DNA of 43,860 nucleotides from Chitinophaga sp. GbtcB8 (GCF_019091455.1 NZ_JAGXJN010000051.1:1-43860); one strand, 5' to 3'. Positions 31,521 through 40,312 are shown, counted from the stretch's first letter. Notes: a model not told the origin generated them from the sequence alone. Made by a program: numbers and translations.

Positions 31521-33179
31521 ATGCTTGCAACAAAACACCAAAACACAATTGACAACGCGGTAAAAGCCAACCACGAACGGCGGTTTTACTCGCAGTACCC
31601 CGAGCACCCCAAAGCTTATGGAGAAGAAGCCCCTGCCAAAGGCGCCGACAATTTTAAGAAAATGCTGCAACAGCCTTTTGACCAGCTGCTGCAAACCGGC
31701 GCCGGTAGCCGTGTAGGCGAAGAAAACTCTCCTTACACCCTGGAAAAGCTGGGCATCACCTATCCTGCCTTTACCGTGAGCGAGCTGGTAACCAATGCAA
31801 CAAACGCAGCCAGGCAATGGGCCAATACCTCTGCTACCAACCGCGCCGATATACTGGTAGAGACCCTGGAAAGGATCAAAGGTTATTTCTTTGAAATAGC
31901 GCATGCTACCATGCATACCACCGGGCAAAGTTATATGATGAGCTTCCAGGCCTCCGGCCCGCATGCCAATGACCGTGCGCTGGAAGCCATTGCCATGGGG
32001 TATGAGGAATTACAACGTTTTCCCGCAGAGCAGGTATGGGAAAAACCCATGGGCAAAACCAGCCTGCAGCTGCATAAAACCTTTAAGGCAGTGCCCAAAG
32101 GTATTGGCCTGGTAATTGGATGCTCTACCTTCCCGGTATGGAACTCACTGCCAGGTATATACGCAGATCTGATCACGGGCAACCCGGTGATCGTAAAACC
32201 GCATCCAAAGGCAGTGCTGCCCATTGCCATTGCCATTAGCGCCATACAAAAGGTATTGCAGGAGAATGGTTTTGATCCGCACCTGTGCCAGCTGGCAGCT
32301 GACAGCAGCGAGGAGCCTATTACCAAAGAGCTGTGCGAACACCCGCTTATTACCCTGATCGATTATACCGGTGGCACTGCTTTTGGTGATTATGTAGAAT
32401 CACTAAAGCACAAAACCGTTTTTACTGAAAAAGCAGGCGTTAATTCCGTGATACTGGACAGCGTGCAGGATATGGACGCGGTGGCACAGAACCTGGCCTT
32501 TGCCGTATGCCTGTATTCGGGTCAGATGTGTACTGCGCCGCAGAACTTTTTTATACCAGAGCAGGGCATCAGCACCGCCAATGGTAACCTGAGCTTTAAT
32601 GAAGCAGCGCAGAAAATTAAGGATGCTATTTCCGCTTTGGTAAATAATCCTAAAATGGGCGCCGGCACCCTGGGTGCGGTACAGAATGATGTTACACTGC
32701 GCCTCGCACAGGACGCCTACACGCTGGGCGGTAAAGTGCTGCTGCAGGGCGGCCCTGTGGTGAATGAAGAGTTCAGCAACGCGCGGGTATGCTCCCCTAC
32801 CGTATTGGAAGTAACCAGCGCCGACCAGAATATTTATGAAAGGGAATTGTTTGGGCCGGTGATCCTGATCATTAAAACAAAAGATACCAGCCATTCTATA
32901 CAGCTGGCCAAACAACTGGCCCAGCAACATGGAGCTATTACCTGTGGCGCCTATACGAATGATGCGGTGATGAAGGAAAAAATTGCCGAGGAAATGAACA
33001 GCGTGTTCACACCGGTATCCTTCAACTTTACCGGGTTTATATGGGTGAACCAGCATGCCGCTTTTTCAGATTTTCATGTTACAGGCGGCAACCCGGCGGG
33101 CAATGCCAGCTTTACCAACCAGGAGTTTATTTTGAAAAGATTTGTGTGGGTAGGCAACCGGGAAGTAACGGGAAGTTAG
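31521..33179 (+). CDS. paaN: PaaN-type aldehyde dehydrogenase family protein
   Basis: A 552-residue aldehyde dehydrogenase superfamily protein matching the phenylacetate-degradation PaaN type. The N-terminal about 90 residues (ANHERRFYSQYPEHPKAYGEEAP) are a PaaN-specific extension. NAD(P) site VIVKPHPK (223-230), catalytic E303 in VFTEKAGVNS and catalytic cysteine C337 in LYSGQMCTAPQNFF are intact. The related reaction is oxidation of the ring-opened aldehyde in CoA-dependent phenylacetate degradation. No other paa gene is in the window, though an acyl-CoA synthetase lies 1 kb downstream. The ATG at 31521 follows an AT-rich stretch; an upstream in-frame start is inside it. Confidence 0.9.
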   Translation: MLATKHQNTIDNAVKANHERRFYSQYPEHPKAYGEEAPAKGADNFKKMLQQPFDQLLQTGAGSRVGEENSPYTLEKLGITYPAFTVSELVTNATNAARQWANTSATNRADILVETLERIKGYFFEIAHATMHTTGQSYMMSFQASGPHANDRALEAIAMGYEELQRFPAEQVWEKPMGKTSLQLHKTFKAVPKGIGLVIGCSTFPVWNSLPGIYADLITGNPVIVKPHPKAVLPIAIAISAIQKVLQENGFDPHLCQLAADSSEEPITKELCEHPLITLIDYTGGTAFGDYVESLKHKTVFTEKAGVNSVILDSVQDMDAVAQNLAFAVCLYSGQMCTAPQNFFIPEQGISTANGNLSFNEAAQKIKDAISALVNNPKMGAGTLGAVQNDVTLRLAQDAYTLGGKVLLQGGPVVNEEFSNARVCSPTVLEVTSADQNIYERELFGPVILIIKTKDTSHSIQLAKQLAQQHGAITCGAYTNDAVMKEKIAEEMNSVFTPVSFNFTGFIWVNQHAAFSDFHVTGGNPAGNASFTNQEFILKRFVWVGNREVTGS

Positions 33180-33214
33180 TTGCCACTACAACCTGCGGAC
33201 TAATATTTACATGT

Positions 33215-33868
33215 ATGCGATATATTTTACTGATCATGGGATGTTTGATAGTGGCTTGCCAGCAAGCGCCCAAAGCGGATAAGGCAACGATCTCCGATGC
33301 CCAATCCGTACAGGAAGGCGAAGGCGCGGCTTACCGCTTAAACACCAGCGAAAGTTATGTGCAATGGATAGGTACTAAACCCACCGGCCAGCATACCGGC
33401 CGTTTTAAAATAAAGAACGGCACCCTGAATGTTCAGGACAGCGCTATTACCGGCGGCAAGTTTGTGATTGACGTTACTTCCCTGGAAGATCTGGACCTGA
33501 AAGCGGATACCTCCATGAAAAATAAGCTGGAGCGTGAGCTGAAGGGCGCCATGTTCTTTGATGTAGCACAATTCCCCGAAGCGGAATTTGCTATTACCGG
33601 GGTAAAACCCTTTGTATCAGACGGTAATGAAGTGCTGCTAAAAGATGCTACGCATACCATACAGGGCAACCTGACCATTAAACAGATCAGTAAAAATATT
33701 TCCTTCCCTGCCAAAATAGTATTGCAGAAGAATGAGGTTACTGCTACGGCCAATTTCAACCTGGACCGCACGTTATGGGGCATGACCTACCGCGCAGATA
33801 AATCTGTGCAGGATAAACTGATCAATTCCCTGGTAAACATCCAGTTCTCCATTAAGGCGGAGCGGTAG
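33215..33868 (+). CDS. YceI family lipoprotein
   Basis: A 217-residue lipoprotein. The lipobox LIVAC places the lipidated Cys at residue 15. The YceI domain, an isoprenoid-binding lipocalin-like beta barrel, runs from about 40: AAYRLNTSESYVQWIGTKPTGQHTGRFKIKNGTL (40-73), then GGKFVIDVTSLEDLD and FDVAQFPEAEFAIT. The C-terminal DRTLWGMTYRADKSVQDKLINSLVNIQFSIKA is conserved in Bacteroidota. It probably binds a lipid or quinone-like ligand in the periplasm. It starts 35 bases after paaN and could be co-transcribed. The ATG at 33215 is chosen because the lipoprotein signal begins there. Confidence 0.92.
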   Translation: MRYILLIMGCLIVACQQAPKADKATISDAQSVQEGEGAAYRLNTSESYVQWIGTKPTGQHTGRFKIKNGTLNVQDSAITGGKFVIDVTSLEDLDLKADTSMKNKLERELKGAMFFDVAQFPEAEFAITGVKPFVSDGNEVLLKDATHTIQGNLTIKQISKNISFPAKIVLQKNEVTATANFNLDRTLWGMTYRADKSVQDKLINSLVNIQFSIKAER

Positions 33869-33874
33869 TAGAAT

Positions 33875-33916
33875 AGGCAATCAAATTCAAATAAAATTAT
33901 TTAAATTTAATTGCCT
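33875..33916. repeat. 18-bp hairpin between YceI and 2TM genes
   Basis: AGGCAATCAAATTCAAAT (33875-33892), a 6-base loop, and its inverted copy (33899-33916) with only two mismatches. It starts 7 bases after the YceI stop and ends 24 bases before the next ATG. No T-run follows, so it may be a transcript-processing or attenuation hairpin rather than a standard terminator. Confidence 0.7.
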
Positions 33917-33940
33917 CTATTATCACTAAAACCTGTTCTC

Positions 33941-34231
33941 ATGGAAAATACACAACAACGGGATGAACGGCTCTGGCGCATTGCCAAGGCCCGGACTGCG
34001 TTTAAGTCGCACCTGATCACCTACCTGGTAGTGAATGCTGGTTTGTGGGCGCTATGGCTGATCACAACCGGCGGCAACCGGGGCGGTACTCCCTGGCCCA
34101 TATGGCCTGCTTTTGGTTGGGGTATTGGCCTGGCTTTTCACTATTTTGGCGCCTACCACAACGATCCCCATGGAAATACTATCCGCGAATATGAAAAATT
34201 ACAAAACGAACAGCAGAGTCGTGGCCTGTGA
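33941..34231 (+). CDS. 2TM domain protein
   Basis: A 96-residue membrane protein of the 2TM-domain family. N-terminal RDERLWRIAKARTAFKSHLITYLVVNAGLWALWLIT (residues 7-42) contains helix one and its conserved K-A-R/H entry. PWPIWPAFGWGIGLAFHYFGAY is the second helix, with the typical WPIWP motif between. In Bacteroidota this domain also occurs attached to LytTR or histidine-kinase proteins; here it stands alone. Function unknown. The ATG at 33941 starts the family region. Confidence 0.9.
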   Translation: MENTQQRDERLWRIAKARTAFKSHLITYLVVNAGLWALWLITTGGNRGGTPWPIWPAFGWGIGLAFHYFGAYHNDPHGNTIREYEKLQNEQQSRGL

Positions 34232-34255
34232 AAATGGCAAAAAGCAAACTAAAGC

Positions 34256-36040
34256 ATGATGGATCAACCGAGCCGATTATTTGACGTACTCGCCTGGCAG
34301 CTGGAAAAATATCCTAAAGAGGATATGCTGGCAGGCAAAATAGATGGGCAATGGAAGAAGTACAGCACCCGGGAAGTAGCAGATCTGACCATGCAATTCA
34401 GCTCCGGCTTGTTGCAGCTGGGCATTAGCCGTGGCGATGGCAGCCTGGAAGGCAAAGATAAAATAGCCGTTATTTCTGCCAACCGGCCGGAGTGGATGAT
34501 CACGGACCTGGCCTGCCAGCAAGTGGGCGCCGTATTGACCCCTATTTACCCTACTATCAGCCAGCATGAGCTGGCCTTTGTATTAAATGACGCAGGTGCA
34601 CGCATTCTCTTCGTTAGCAGCGAGGAGATACTGGAAAAGGTGATCGCCATCCGCGATCAGCTGCCTGCGCTGAAAGAGATCTTTTCCTTTGATAAATTAC
34701 CCGGCGCACGCCACTGGACAGAGGTGCCGGCCATGGCCAAACAGGAGGATTATGCCACCATTGAGGCCATTAAAAAGAATACAGACCCGGAAGAGCTGGT
34801 GACCATCATTTACACCTCCGGCACCACCGGCACACCCAAAGGCGTAATGCTGACCCACCATAACATTATGAGCAATGTAACGGCCTGTATCCCTTACCTG
34901 CCGGTACACAGCAGCGCCCGCGCGCTCAGCTTCCTGCCCCTGAACCATATTTTTGAACGCATGGTAACCTATGTTTACCTCACTGCAGGGGTGCCTATTT
35001 ATTATGCAGAAAGTATGGATACCATTGCCGACAACCTGCGGGAGGTGAAACCTACCATTTTCACCACTGTACCGCGTTTGCTGGAAAAGGTATATGAAAA
35101 GATCATGGCCAAAGGCCTGGAGCTGAAAGGCATAAAACGTGCGCTGTTCTTCTGGGCTATTGAATTAGGTAAAAAATACGAGATCAATAAGGACCAGGGC
35201 TGGTGGTATAACCTGCAGCTTTCCATTGCCAATGCGCTGGTGTTCAAAAAATGGCGGGAGGCCCTGGGCGGTAATATCCAGGCCATTGTGAACGGTGCAG
35301 CGGCCTGCCAGGTGCGCTTGCTGAAGGTGTTCACCGCCGGCCGTATCCCTGTGCTGGAAGGTTATGGGTTAACAGAAACCTCCCCCGTGATCAGCGTGAA
35401 CCGCGTGGATGTGCAGGACCGGATGTTTGGCACCGTAGGACCTATTATCAGCGGTATAACCGTTAAAATAGCGGAGGATGGCGAGATCCTTTGCAAAGGC
35501 CCCAATATTACCCTTGGCTACTACAAACGTCCGGATCTGACAGCAGATGCCATCAAGGACGGCTGGTTCCATACCGGTGATATTGGTGTGATCGTAAATG
35601 ATAAATTCCTGAAGATCACTGACCGGAAAAAGGAGCTGTTCAAAACCTCCGGCGGCAAATTTGTAGCGCCGCAGCCCATTGAAAATAAGTTCAAAGAATC
35701 GCCTTATATAGAGCAGATCATGGTAGTAGGGGCGGATCAGAAATTCACCTCAGCACTGATCGTACCTTCTTTTACCAACCTGAAAGGCTGGTGCGAGAAA
35801 CGGGGCATTGCCGTTACCACGCATGAATCACTGGTGAAAAACCCGGAAGTGAAGGAGCTGTTCCAGCAGGCGCTGGAAAAATATAACCAGTTCTTCAGCC
35901 ATGTGGAGCAGCTGAAAAAATTTGAGCTGATGCCGCAGGAGTGGACAGTGGATGGCGGAGAGCTGACGCCTACCATGAAGCTGAAGCGCAAGGTGATATT
36001 AGAGAAGTATGGGAAGGTGATTGAGGGGATGTATAACTAG
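34256..36040 (+). CDS. Long-chain acyl-CoA synthetase (AMP-forming)
   Basis: A 594-residue ANL-superfamily enzyme that activates fatty acids to acyl-CoA through an acyl-adenylate. The phosphate-binding loop is YTSGTTGTPKG (186-196). YGLTETSP (370-377) contacts the adenylate, GWFHTGD holds the ribose-binding Asp (D442), and TDRKKELFKTSGGK (454-467) is the hinge. The C-terminal PTMKLKRK carries the adenylation lysine. Length and the long lid region match FACS/FAA1-like synthetases of Bacteroidota. Two tandem ATGs (34256 and 34259) are possible starts. The stop is followed directly by an octamer array. Confidence 0.93.
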   Translation: MMDQPSRLFDVLAWQLEKYPKEDMLAGKIDGQWKKYSTREVADLTMQFSSGLLQLGISRGDGSLEGKDKIAVISANRPEWMITDLACQQVGAVLTPIYPTISQHELAFVLNDAGARILFVSSEEILEKVIAIRDQLPALKEIFSFDKLPGARHWTEVPAMAKQEDYATIEAIKKNTDPEELVTIIYTSGTTGTPKGVMLTHHNIMSNVTACIPYLPVHSSARALSFLPLNHIFERMVTYVYLTAGVPIYYAESMDTIADNLREVKPTIFTTVPRLLEKVYEKIMAKGLELKGIKRALFFWAIELGKKYEINKDQGWWYNLQLSIANALVFKKWREALGGNIQAIVNGAAACQVRLLKVFTAGRIPVLEGYGLTETSPVISVNRVDVQDRMFGTVGPIISGITVKIAEDGEILCKGPNITLGYYKRPDLTADAIKDGWFHTGDIGVIVNDKFLKITDRKKELFKTSGGKFVAPQPIENKFKESPYIEQIMVVGADQKFTSALIVPSFTNLKGWCEKRGIAVTTHESLVKNPEVKELFQQALEKYNQFFSHVEQLKKFELMPQEWTVDGGELTPTMKLKRKVILEKYGKVIEGMYN

Positions 36041-36080
36041 AAATGTGCAAATGTGCGGATATGCAGATGTGCAGATGGTT
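36041..36080 (+). repeat. Octamer array after the acyl-CoA synthetase gene
   Basis: Five in-phase 8-bp units starting on the base after the TAG stop: AAATGTGC twice, then GGATATGC, AGATGTGC, AGATGGTT. It closely matches the array at 5622-5661. No inverted partner is seen before the tRNA gene. Confidence 0.88.
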
Positions 36081-36138
36081 GGTATTTGCAGTAATACGGC
36101 TGGCTTAAGCAGCATTTGACGGTGCCGCTGTTTGAGAG

Positions 36139-36169
36139 TTGGATTTTGACATGAAAAAACATACTTTTG
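36139..36169 (+). promoter_or_regulatory. Promoter of the tRNA-Arg gene
   Basis: TTG (36139-36141), a 20-base spacer, then TACTTTTG (36162-36169), an exact TAnnTTTG. Transcription would begin about 40 bases before the mature tRNA 5' end. Confidence 0.72.
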
Positions 36170-36214
36170 CACTCCCTTTTCCTTTTGGCCCTGGCTGAAA
36201 GGGGTATTGGGAAT

Positions 36215-36286
36215 GGCCCGGTAGTTCAATGGATAGAATAGAAGTTTCCTAAACTTTAGATACAAGTTCGATTCTTGTCCGGGCTA
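36215..36286 (+). tRNA. tRNA-Arg (anticodon CCT)
   Basis: Folds as a full cloverleaf: acceptor GGCCCGG with CCGGGCT (first pair G-U), D arm GTTC/GAAT, anticodon stem GAAGT/ACTTT around TTCCTAA (anticodon CCT), 4-base variable loop, and T arm ACAAG/CTTGT around TTCGATT. The discriminator is A; the following bases are CGA, so the CCA tail is not encoded. It reads the AGG arginine codon. It is flanked by its own promoter and terminator, so it is a single-gene transcript. Confidence 0.95.
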
Positions 36287-36625
36287 CGAAGGAAAAAAGT
36301 CAGCAAATTGCTGGCTTTTTTGTTTCCCATCTGCCGAAAACCGTGACTGGCGTATAATACATGCAAAACAGTATTTGTTTTTCTGTTCCATAATGTCTGT
36401 TTTCTAAATCGTGGTAAACAATCTGGGACAGCAGATTTTGTAACCCCTGTTTTGCTTCAAAAGCACCAGAAGTCCACATGGTACTAAATTTAGACGATCA
36501 TTTAACGGGTTTATGAATGAATTTTCATGGCTCGATAATTATTATTTACACAGTTATTAAATCTTCTCCCTATGTTCCGGAAGCTCAATTTTTATTACTT
36601 TTCATCTTACTTATAACACTATACC
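36287..36625. other. Gene-free, AT-rich interval of 339 bases
   Basis: After the tRNA terminator there is about 300 bases of AT-rich sequence with no gene, no -7 box that I trust, and no repeat of the tRNA 3' end that would mark an attachment site. Confidence 0.6.
36293..36322 (+). terminator. Terminator of the tRNA gene
   Basis: AAAAAAGTCAGC and GCTGGCTTTTTT pair around AAATT, with one internal mismatch and a T-run. Confidence 0.85.
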
Positions 36626-37309
36626 ATGGGATGGAAAACATCAACAATCATCATCACACCCCGGCCTAATTTACCTGTTGAAAGCCTGCTTAATAATTTG
36701 GGCCTCACAGATCTGAAAAGCATTGACGACGAACCCTTCGAGATTGCATTGAATCCCAAAGGCAACAGTGTATATATAGGCTCTTATAAGGACAGCCTGA
36801 TCATTTCAGTACCTGACATACCAGCATCCTTTTTAACAGAACACATCTCCGATGCTGAAAAAATTTTAATACGCGAATGCCCGGAAGCTGAGATCTGTGC
36901 CATTGTATTACATAGTACCGTAAATCTCTGGGGATATGCTGTAATAAAGAACGGACAAAAAATACGGGCAAGAGCAGGAGCAAGTGACGATGGTACATTC
37001 CTGGAATATGGCGACCCTTTAATAGAAGAAGAAGCATTACTAAGTAAATCAACTATTGATGATCATGGCAATAGAATATACTTACTTGATGAATTTCCCG
37101 GGGAACCTTTCACAGAAGACCAGGTAGGTGAAAATTTTGTTTTTGAAATAAGTAGCCGCTATTTTGGAACATCACTCGATAGCGCAGACGATCTACTATT
37201 TGAAACTATTCTTACAGGCTATCGTTTCTCAAAGAACACGGCACCAAACAGGGACAGTTCTTCAAAAGAGGTCCAAATAAAAAATAAACCCTGGTGGAAA
37301 TTTTGGTAA
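36626..37309 (+). CDS. Protein of unknown function (possibly DUF6928-like)
   Basis: A 227-residue cytosolic protein that I do not recognise with certainty. It starts MGWKTSTIIITPRP, has no signal peptide or membrane helix, and mixes beta strands with acidic loops. The stretch STVNLWGYAVIKNGQKIRARAG followed by DDGTFLEYGDPLIEEE resembles the DUF6928 pattern of a W/Y-rich strand, a short turn and a GxPL motif; this is a weak resemblance. The end KPWWKFW is a tail seen on many small Bacteroidota proteins. Its bases are AT-richer than those of its neighbours and it lies next to a tRNA gene, which fits recent arrival, but no mobility gene is present. Confidence 0.65.
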   Translation: MGWKTSTIIITPRPNLPVESLLNNLGLTDLKSIDDEPFEIALNPKGNSVYIGSYKDSLIISVPDIPASFLTEHISDAEKILIRECPEAEICAIVLHSTVNLWGYAVIKNGQKIRARAGASDDGTFLEYGDPLIEEEALLSKSTIDDHGNRIYLLDEFPGEPFTEDQVGENFVFEISSRYFGTSLDSADDLLFETILTGYRFSKNTAPNRDSSSKEVQIKNKPWWKFW

Positions 37310-37320
37310 TGCATAAAACC

Positions 37321-39480
37321 TCACACCTCCTCCAACCTAAAAGGCAGCTTACGAACACGCTTACCGGTAAGATCAAAAATGGCATTACATAACGCCGGTG
37401 CAAAGGCTGGTAACCCCGGTTCACCAACACCACCGGGCTTTTCATCATTCTCCATAATATGCACTTCTATTTCCGGAATTTCATTAATGCGTGGCATTAA
37501 ATAGGTATTGAAATTCCTTTCCACTGCTTTACCTTCTTTAAAATGTGTGGCGTGGTTTATTGCTGCGCCCAGCCCCATTATAATGCTGCCTTCAATCTGG
37601 GCACGGATAATATCGGGGTTTACATACCAGCCACAATCTATCAGGGCAAATACCTTATCAATTTTAATCTTCTGATCCGGCCGGCGGGATATTTTCACTA
37701 CCTGCCCTACCATGCTGCCAAAACATTCTGTGATGGCTACGCCCCATCCATCGTTCCTGCGCCGCGATTGCCAGCTGCTGATGGCTGCCAGCTTATTTAC
37801 CAAAGCCTGGTAACGAGGCGAGTTAAGATGCGCTTTTCTGAATGCAAGCGGATCCTGCGAAGCAAGGTGCGCCAGCTCGTCTATAAAACATTCTGCGGCA
37901 AATGCATCAACATTGGCGCCTGGAGCCCGCCACCACATGGTGGGTATAGGAGATTTTGTGGGGAGCGTTCCAAAACTATAATGCGGTATTGATTGATAAT
38001 AGTCACTTGCAAGGCCGGCAATTCCGCCGCTATTCGTTGTTACAGTTTGCTGCTCCGCATCGTTATCTGTTCCTGCACCCATGTATTGTGCAGCAGTAAC
38101 AATTTGAAATGCAGCTATCTTCTTTTGTGCATCCACCCCACCCCTGCACCGGTATAATGCTCCGCCACGAAAAGGCCCCATGCTCATATCATCTTCTCTT
38201 GTCCACATTACCTGTACCGGCGCTTTCATTTCTTTTGATATCAATGCCGCTTCATATGGGTAATCCGGAAATGCCTTTCTTCCAAAACCACCGCCGAGAA
38301 AGGTCATATTCACTGTAATGTTTTCAATGGGAATGTGCATTCTTTCACTCAGATCTGCCTGTATCCAGAGGGCTTCCTGTATAGGACCCCATATCTCAAT
38401 GCTGTTGTCTTTTACATCAGCTATGCAGTTGAGCGGCTCCATGCAGCTATGCGATTGGTAAGGCATTTCATACTCCGCTTCAATAGTGGTAGCAGTATTT
38501 TGTAAAGCTGTTTCAAAAACAGCTGATGGCAAGGGCTTATGGAGATCCTCCTGCATCCTGGCAATAAGCATTTCGGAATCCAGGTGTTCAAAACCATCAT
38601 CATTCCATTCAACCTTCAGCAGCTTGCGTGCGCGCATAGCTGTCCATAATGAATCTGCCACTACGGCCACACCTTCATACAGCATACCAAAAACAGGCCG
38701 TTGTACCTTAAATACATGTTTTACACCGCTAACGGATCTTGTGGCCGAATCATCAAAGCTTTTTACTTTTCCCCTGAAACGCGGGCTGCGCTCCACCACC
38801 GCATATAACATACCCCGCAGCTTTTTATCCAGCCCAAATACCGCAGCGCCGTTGACCTTAGCCATGGTATCATTACGGCGCAGGGATTTGCCGATCACTT
38901 TATAATCTTTGCGCTCCTTTAGCTTAACCTGCTCTGGAGGTTTTATTTGCGAAGCGTCTTTTACCAGTTCAGCGTAGCTGAGCTTTCTTCCCGTGCTGCG
39001 ATGTATTACCTCTGCATTTTCGGCATAACATTCCGTTGCCTCAACACCCCATTGTTTTGCAGCTGCTTCAATCAACATTTCCCGGGCACTGGCGCCCATG
39101 CGCAACAGCTGCTGGTACCAGCCACGTATGGAAAAACTTCCTTCCTGCGGCTGCGGACCATATTTTTTGTTGGCAGCAGCAAACCGTATACTTATCTGAT
39201 CCATGCTAACTTCCAGCTCTTCTGCAATAATTTGCGGGATGGATTGCCAGGTGCCCTGTCCCATTTCTGAACGGTGATTAAAAATGGTTACTTTGCCGCT
39301 ATTGTCTATTGAGATCCACGACATTAGCTCTGTTGCTGCATTTTCCGCATTCCCTGCATGAATAATTTCGCCAACACTTTTCCCCAATGCCGGCCAATAA
39401 TAGCCGATCGTTAAGGCAATACCGGATAAGCCGGCATTCCGCAGGAAAACTCTCCTTGAAAGATCCTGTCTGTGTTTCAT
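37321..39480 (-). CDS. Molybdopterin-binding xanthine dehydrogenase family subunit (isoquinoline 1-oxidoreductase beta-type)
   Basis: A 719-residue large subunit of a xanthine-dehydrogenase-family molybdenum hydroxylase, closest to isoquinoline 1-oxidoreductase beta (IorB). A twin-arginine signal SRRVFLRNAGLSGIALTIG is near the N-terminus, so it is exported folded to the periplasm. Molybdopterin-site motifs include EMGQGTWQSIPQIIAEELEV, GGGFGRKAFPDYPYEAA and MWWRAPGANVDAFAAECFIDE. The probable catalytic glutamate is in GGVGEPGLPAFAPAL near the end. The [2Fe-2S] small subunit, normally adjacent, is not in the window on either side. The ATG at 39480 is preferred over a TTG nine codons earlier. 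Confidence 0.92.
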   Translation of the reverse strand: MKHRQDLSRRVFLRNAGLSGIALTIGYYWPALGKSVGEIIHAGNAENAATELMSWISIDNSGKVTIFNHRSEMGQGTWQSIPQIIAEELEVSMDQISIRFAAANKKYGPQPQEGSFSIRGWYQQLLRMGASAREMLIEAAAKQWGVEATECYAENAEVIHRSTGRKLSYAELVKDASQIKPPEQVKLKERKDYKVIGKSLRRNDTMAKVNGAAVFGLDKKLRGMLYAVVERSPRFRGKVKSFDDSATRSVSGVKHVFKVQRPVFGMLYEGVAVVADSLWTAMRARKLLKVEWNDDGFEHLDSEMLIARMQEDLHKPLPSAVFETALQNTATTIEAEYEMPYQSHSCMEPLNCIADVKDNSIEIWGPIQEALWIQADLSERMHIPIENITVNMTFLGGGFGRKAFPDYPYEAALISKEMKAPVQVMWTREDDMSMGPFRGGALYRCRGGVDAQKKIAAFQIVTAAQYMGAGTDNDAEQQTVTTNSGGIAGLASDYYQSIPHYSFGTLPTKSPIPTMWWRAPGANVDAFAAECFIDELAHLASQDPLAFRKAHLNSPRYQALVNKLAAISSWQSRRRNDGWGVAITECFGSMVGQVVKISRRPDQKIKIDKVFALIDCGWYVNPDIIRAQIEGSIIMGLGAAINHATHFKEGKAVERNFNTYLMPRINEIPEIEVHIMENDEKPGGVGEPGLPAFAPALCNAIFDLTGKRVRKLPFRLEEV

Positions 39481-39632
39481 TGCTGGAAGTTTAGCGTATA
39501 AGGACAATCAGGTCTTAGCCCTTCTTAAATGTAGCTATTCACCCTTAACGAAACAAAACCGATTGATGAACTGCAGCCAAACGTATATCAACGTCGTGAT
39601 AAAAAGGGTGAAAGGTTAACGTGGAGATGAAT

Positions 39633-39640
39633 TAATTTTG
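39633..39640 (+). promoter_or_regulatory. -7 box of the TEX30-like hydrolase gene
   Basis: TAATTTTG, exact TAnnTTTG, ends 8 bases before the ATG, so any leader is only a few bases. No -33 TTG at the right spacing. Confidence 0.45.
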
Positions 39641-39648
39641 ATCTTACC

Positions 39649-40305
39649 ATGAGTATACAATCCTTAAAGCTAACGGTTTCCCCTACGGCAGGCACCGTTT
39701 CTGCCAAATATACCGCTCCGGACAAACCGAAGTGCATTTTCACGCTGGCACATGGAGCAGGAGCGGGCATGGATCATTCGTTTATGGAAACGCTGGCCAA
39801 TGCACTTTCAGCGGCAGGCATTGCCACGCTGCGGTTTAATTTCCCCTTTGCTGAAGGAAAAAAAGGCCGGCCTGATACTCCCGCAGTTGCCCACGCCACA
39901 ATAGAAGCGGCTATTGCAAAGGCGCGTGAACTAGCTCCCAAACTGCCGTTATTTGCTGCCGGCAAATCTTTCGGAGGAAGAATGAGCTCACAATACCTGG
40001 CAGCCCATCCGGAGAGTGCCGTTAGCGGCATTGTTTTCTATGGTTTTCCATTGCATCCTTCCGGCAAGCCCTCCACGGAGCGCGCCGACCATTTAAAAGC
40101 GCTGAAAATACCGATGCTTTTTTTACAGGGCAGCAAAGATACCCTGGCTACCTGGGAGCTGATTGAAACAGTATGTGCGTCTTTGAAAAAAGCAACCCTG
40201 GTAAAACTGGAAGGGGCAGATCATTCTTTTAAGGCAGGCAAAAAAGATGTGATGTCATTGCTGGTAGATGAAACAAATAAATGGATAGAGAAAAAGCTTA
40301 AATAG
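39649..40305 (+). CDS. Alpha/beta hydrolase, TEX30/KANL3-like
   Basis: A 218-residue cytosolic alpha/beta-hydrolase. The TLAHGAGAGMDHSFM motif (32-46) is diagnostic of the TEX30/KANL3 or dienelactone-hydrolase-like branch. The nucleophile is S107 in AAGKSFGGRMSS, the acid D164 in FLQGSKDTL and the histidine H192 in EGADHSFK. The natural substrate is unknown. It is divergent from the molybdopterin enzyme gene and convergent with the tolC gene downstream, separated by a terminator. Confidence 0.9.
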   Translation: MSIQSLKLTVSPTAGTVSAKYTAPDKPKCIFTLAHGAGAGMDHSFMETLANALSAAGIATLRFNFPFAEGKKGRPDTPAVAHATIEAAIAKARELAPKLPLFAAGKSFGGRMSSQYLAAHPESAVSGIVFYGFPLHPSGKPSTERADHLKALKIPMLFLQGSKDTLATWELIETVCASLKKATLVKLEGADHSFKAGKKDVMSLLVDETNKWIEKKLK

Positions 40306-40312
40306 TTTTTTT

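Noticed and set aside
35999..36265. Minus-strand frame crossing the tRNA gene
   Set aside because: It runs antisense through the tRNA, its promoter and an octamer array; no protein features.
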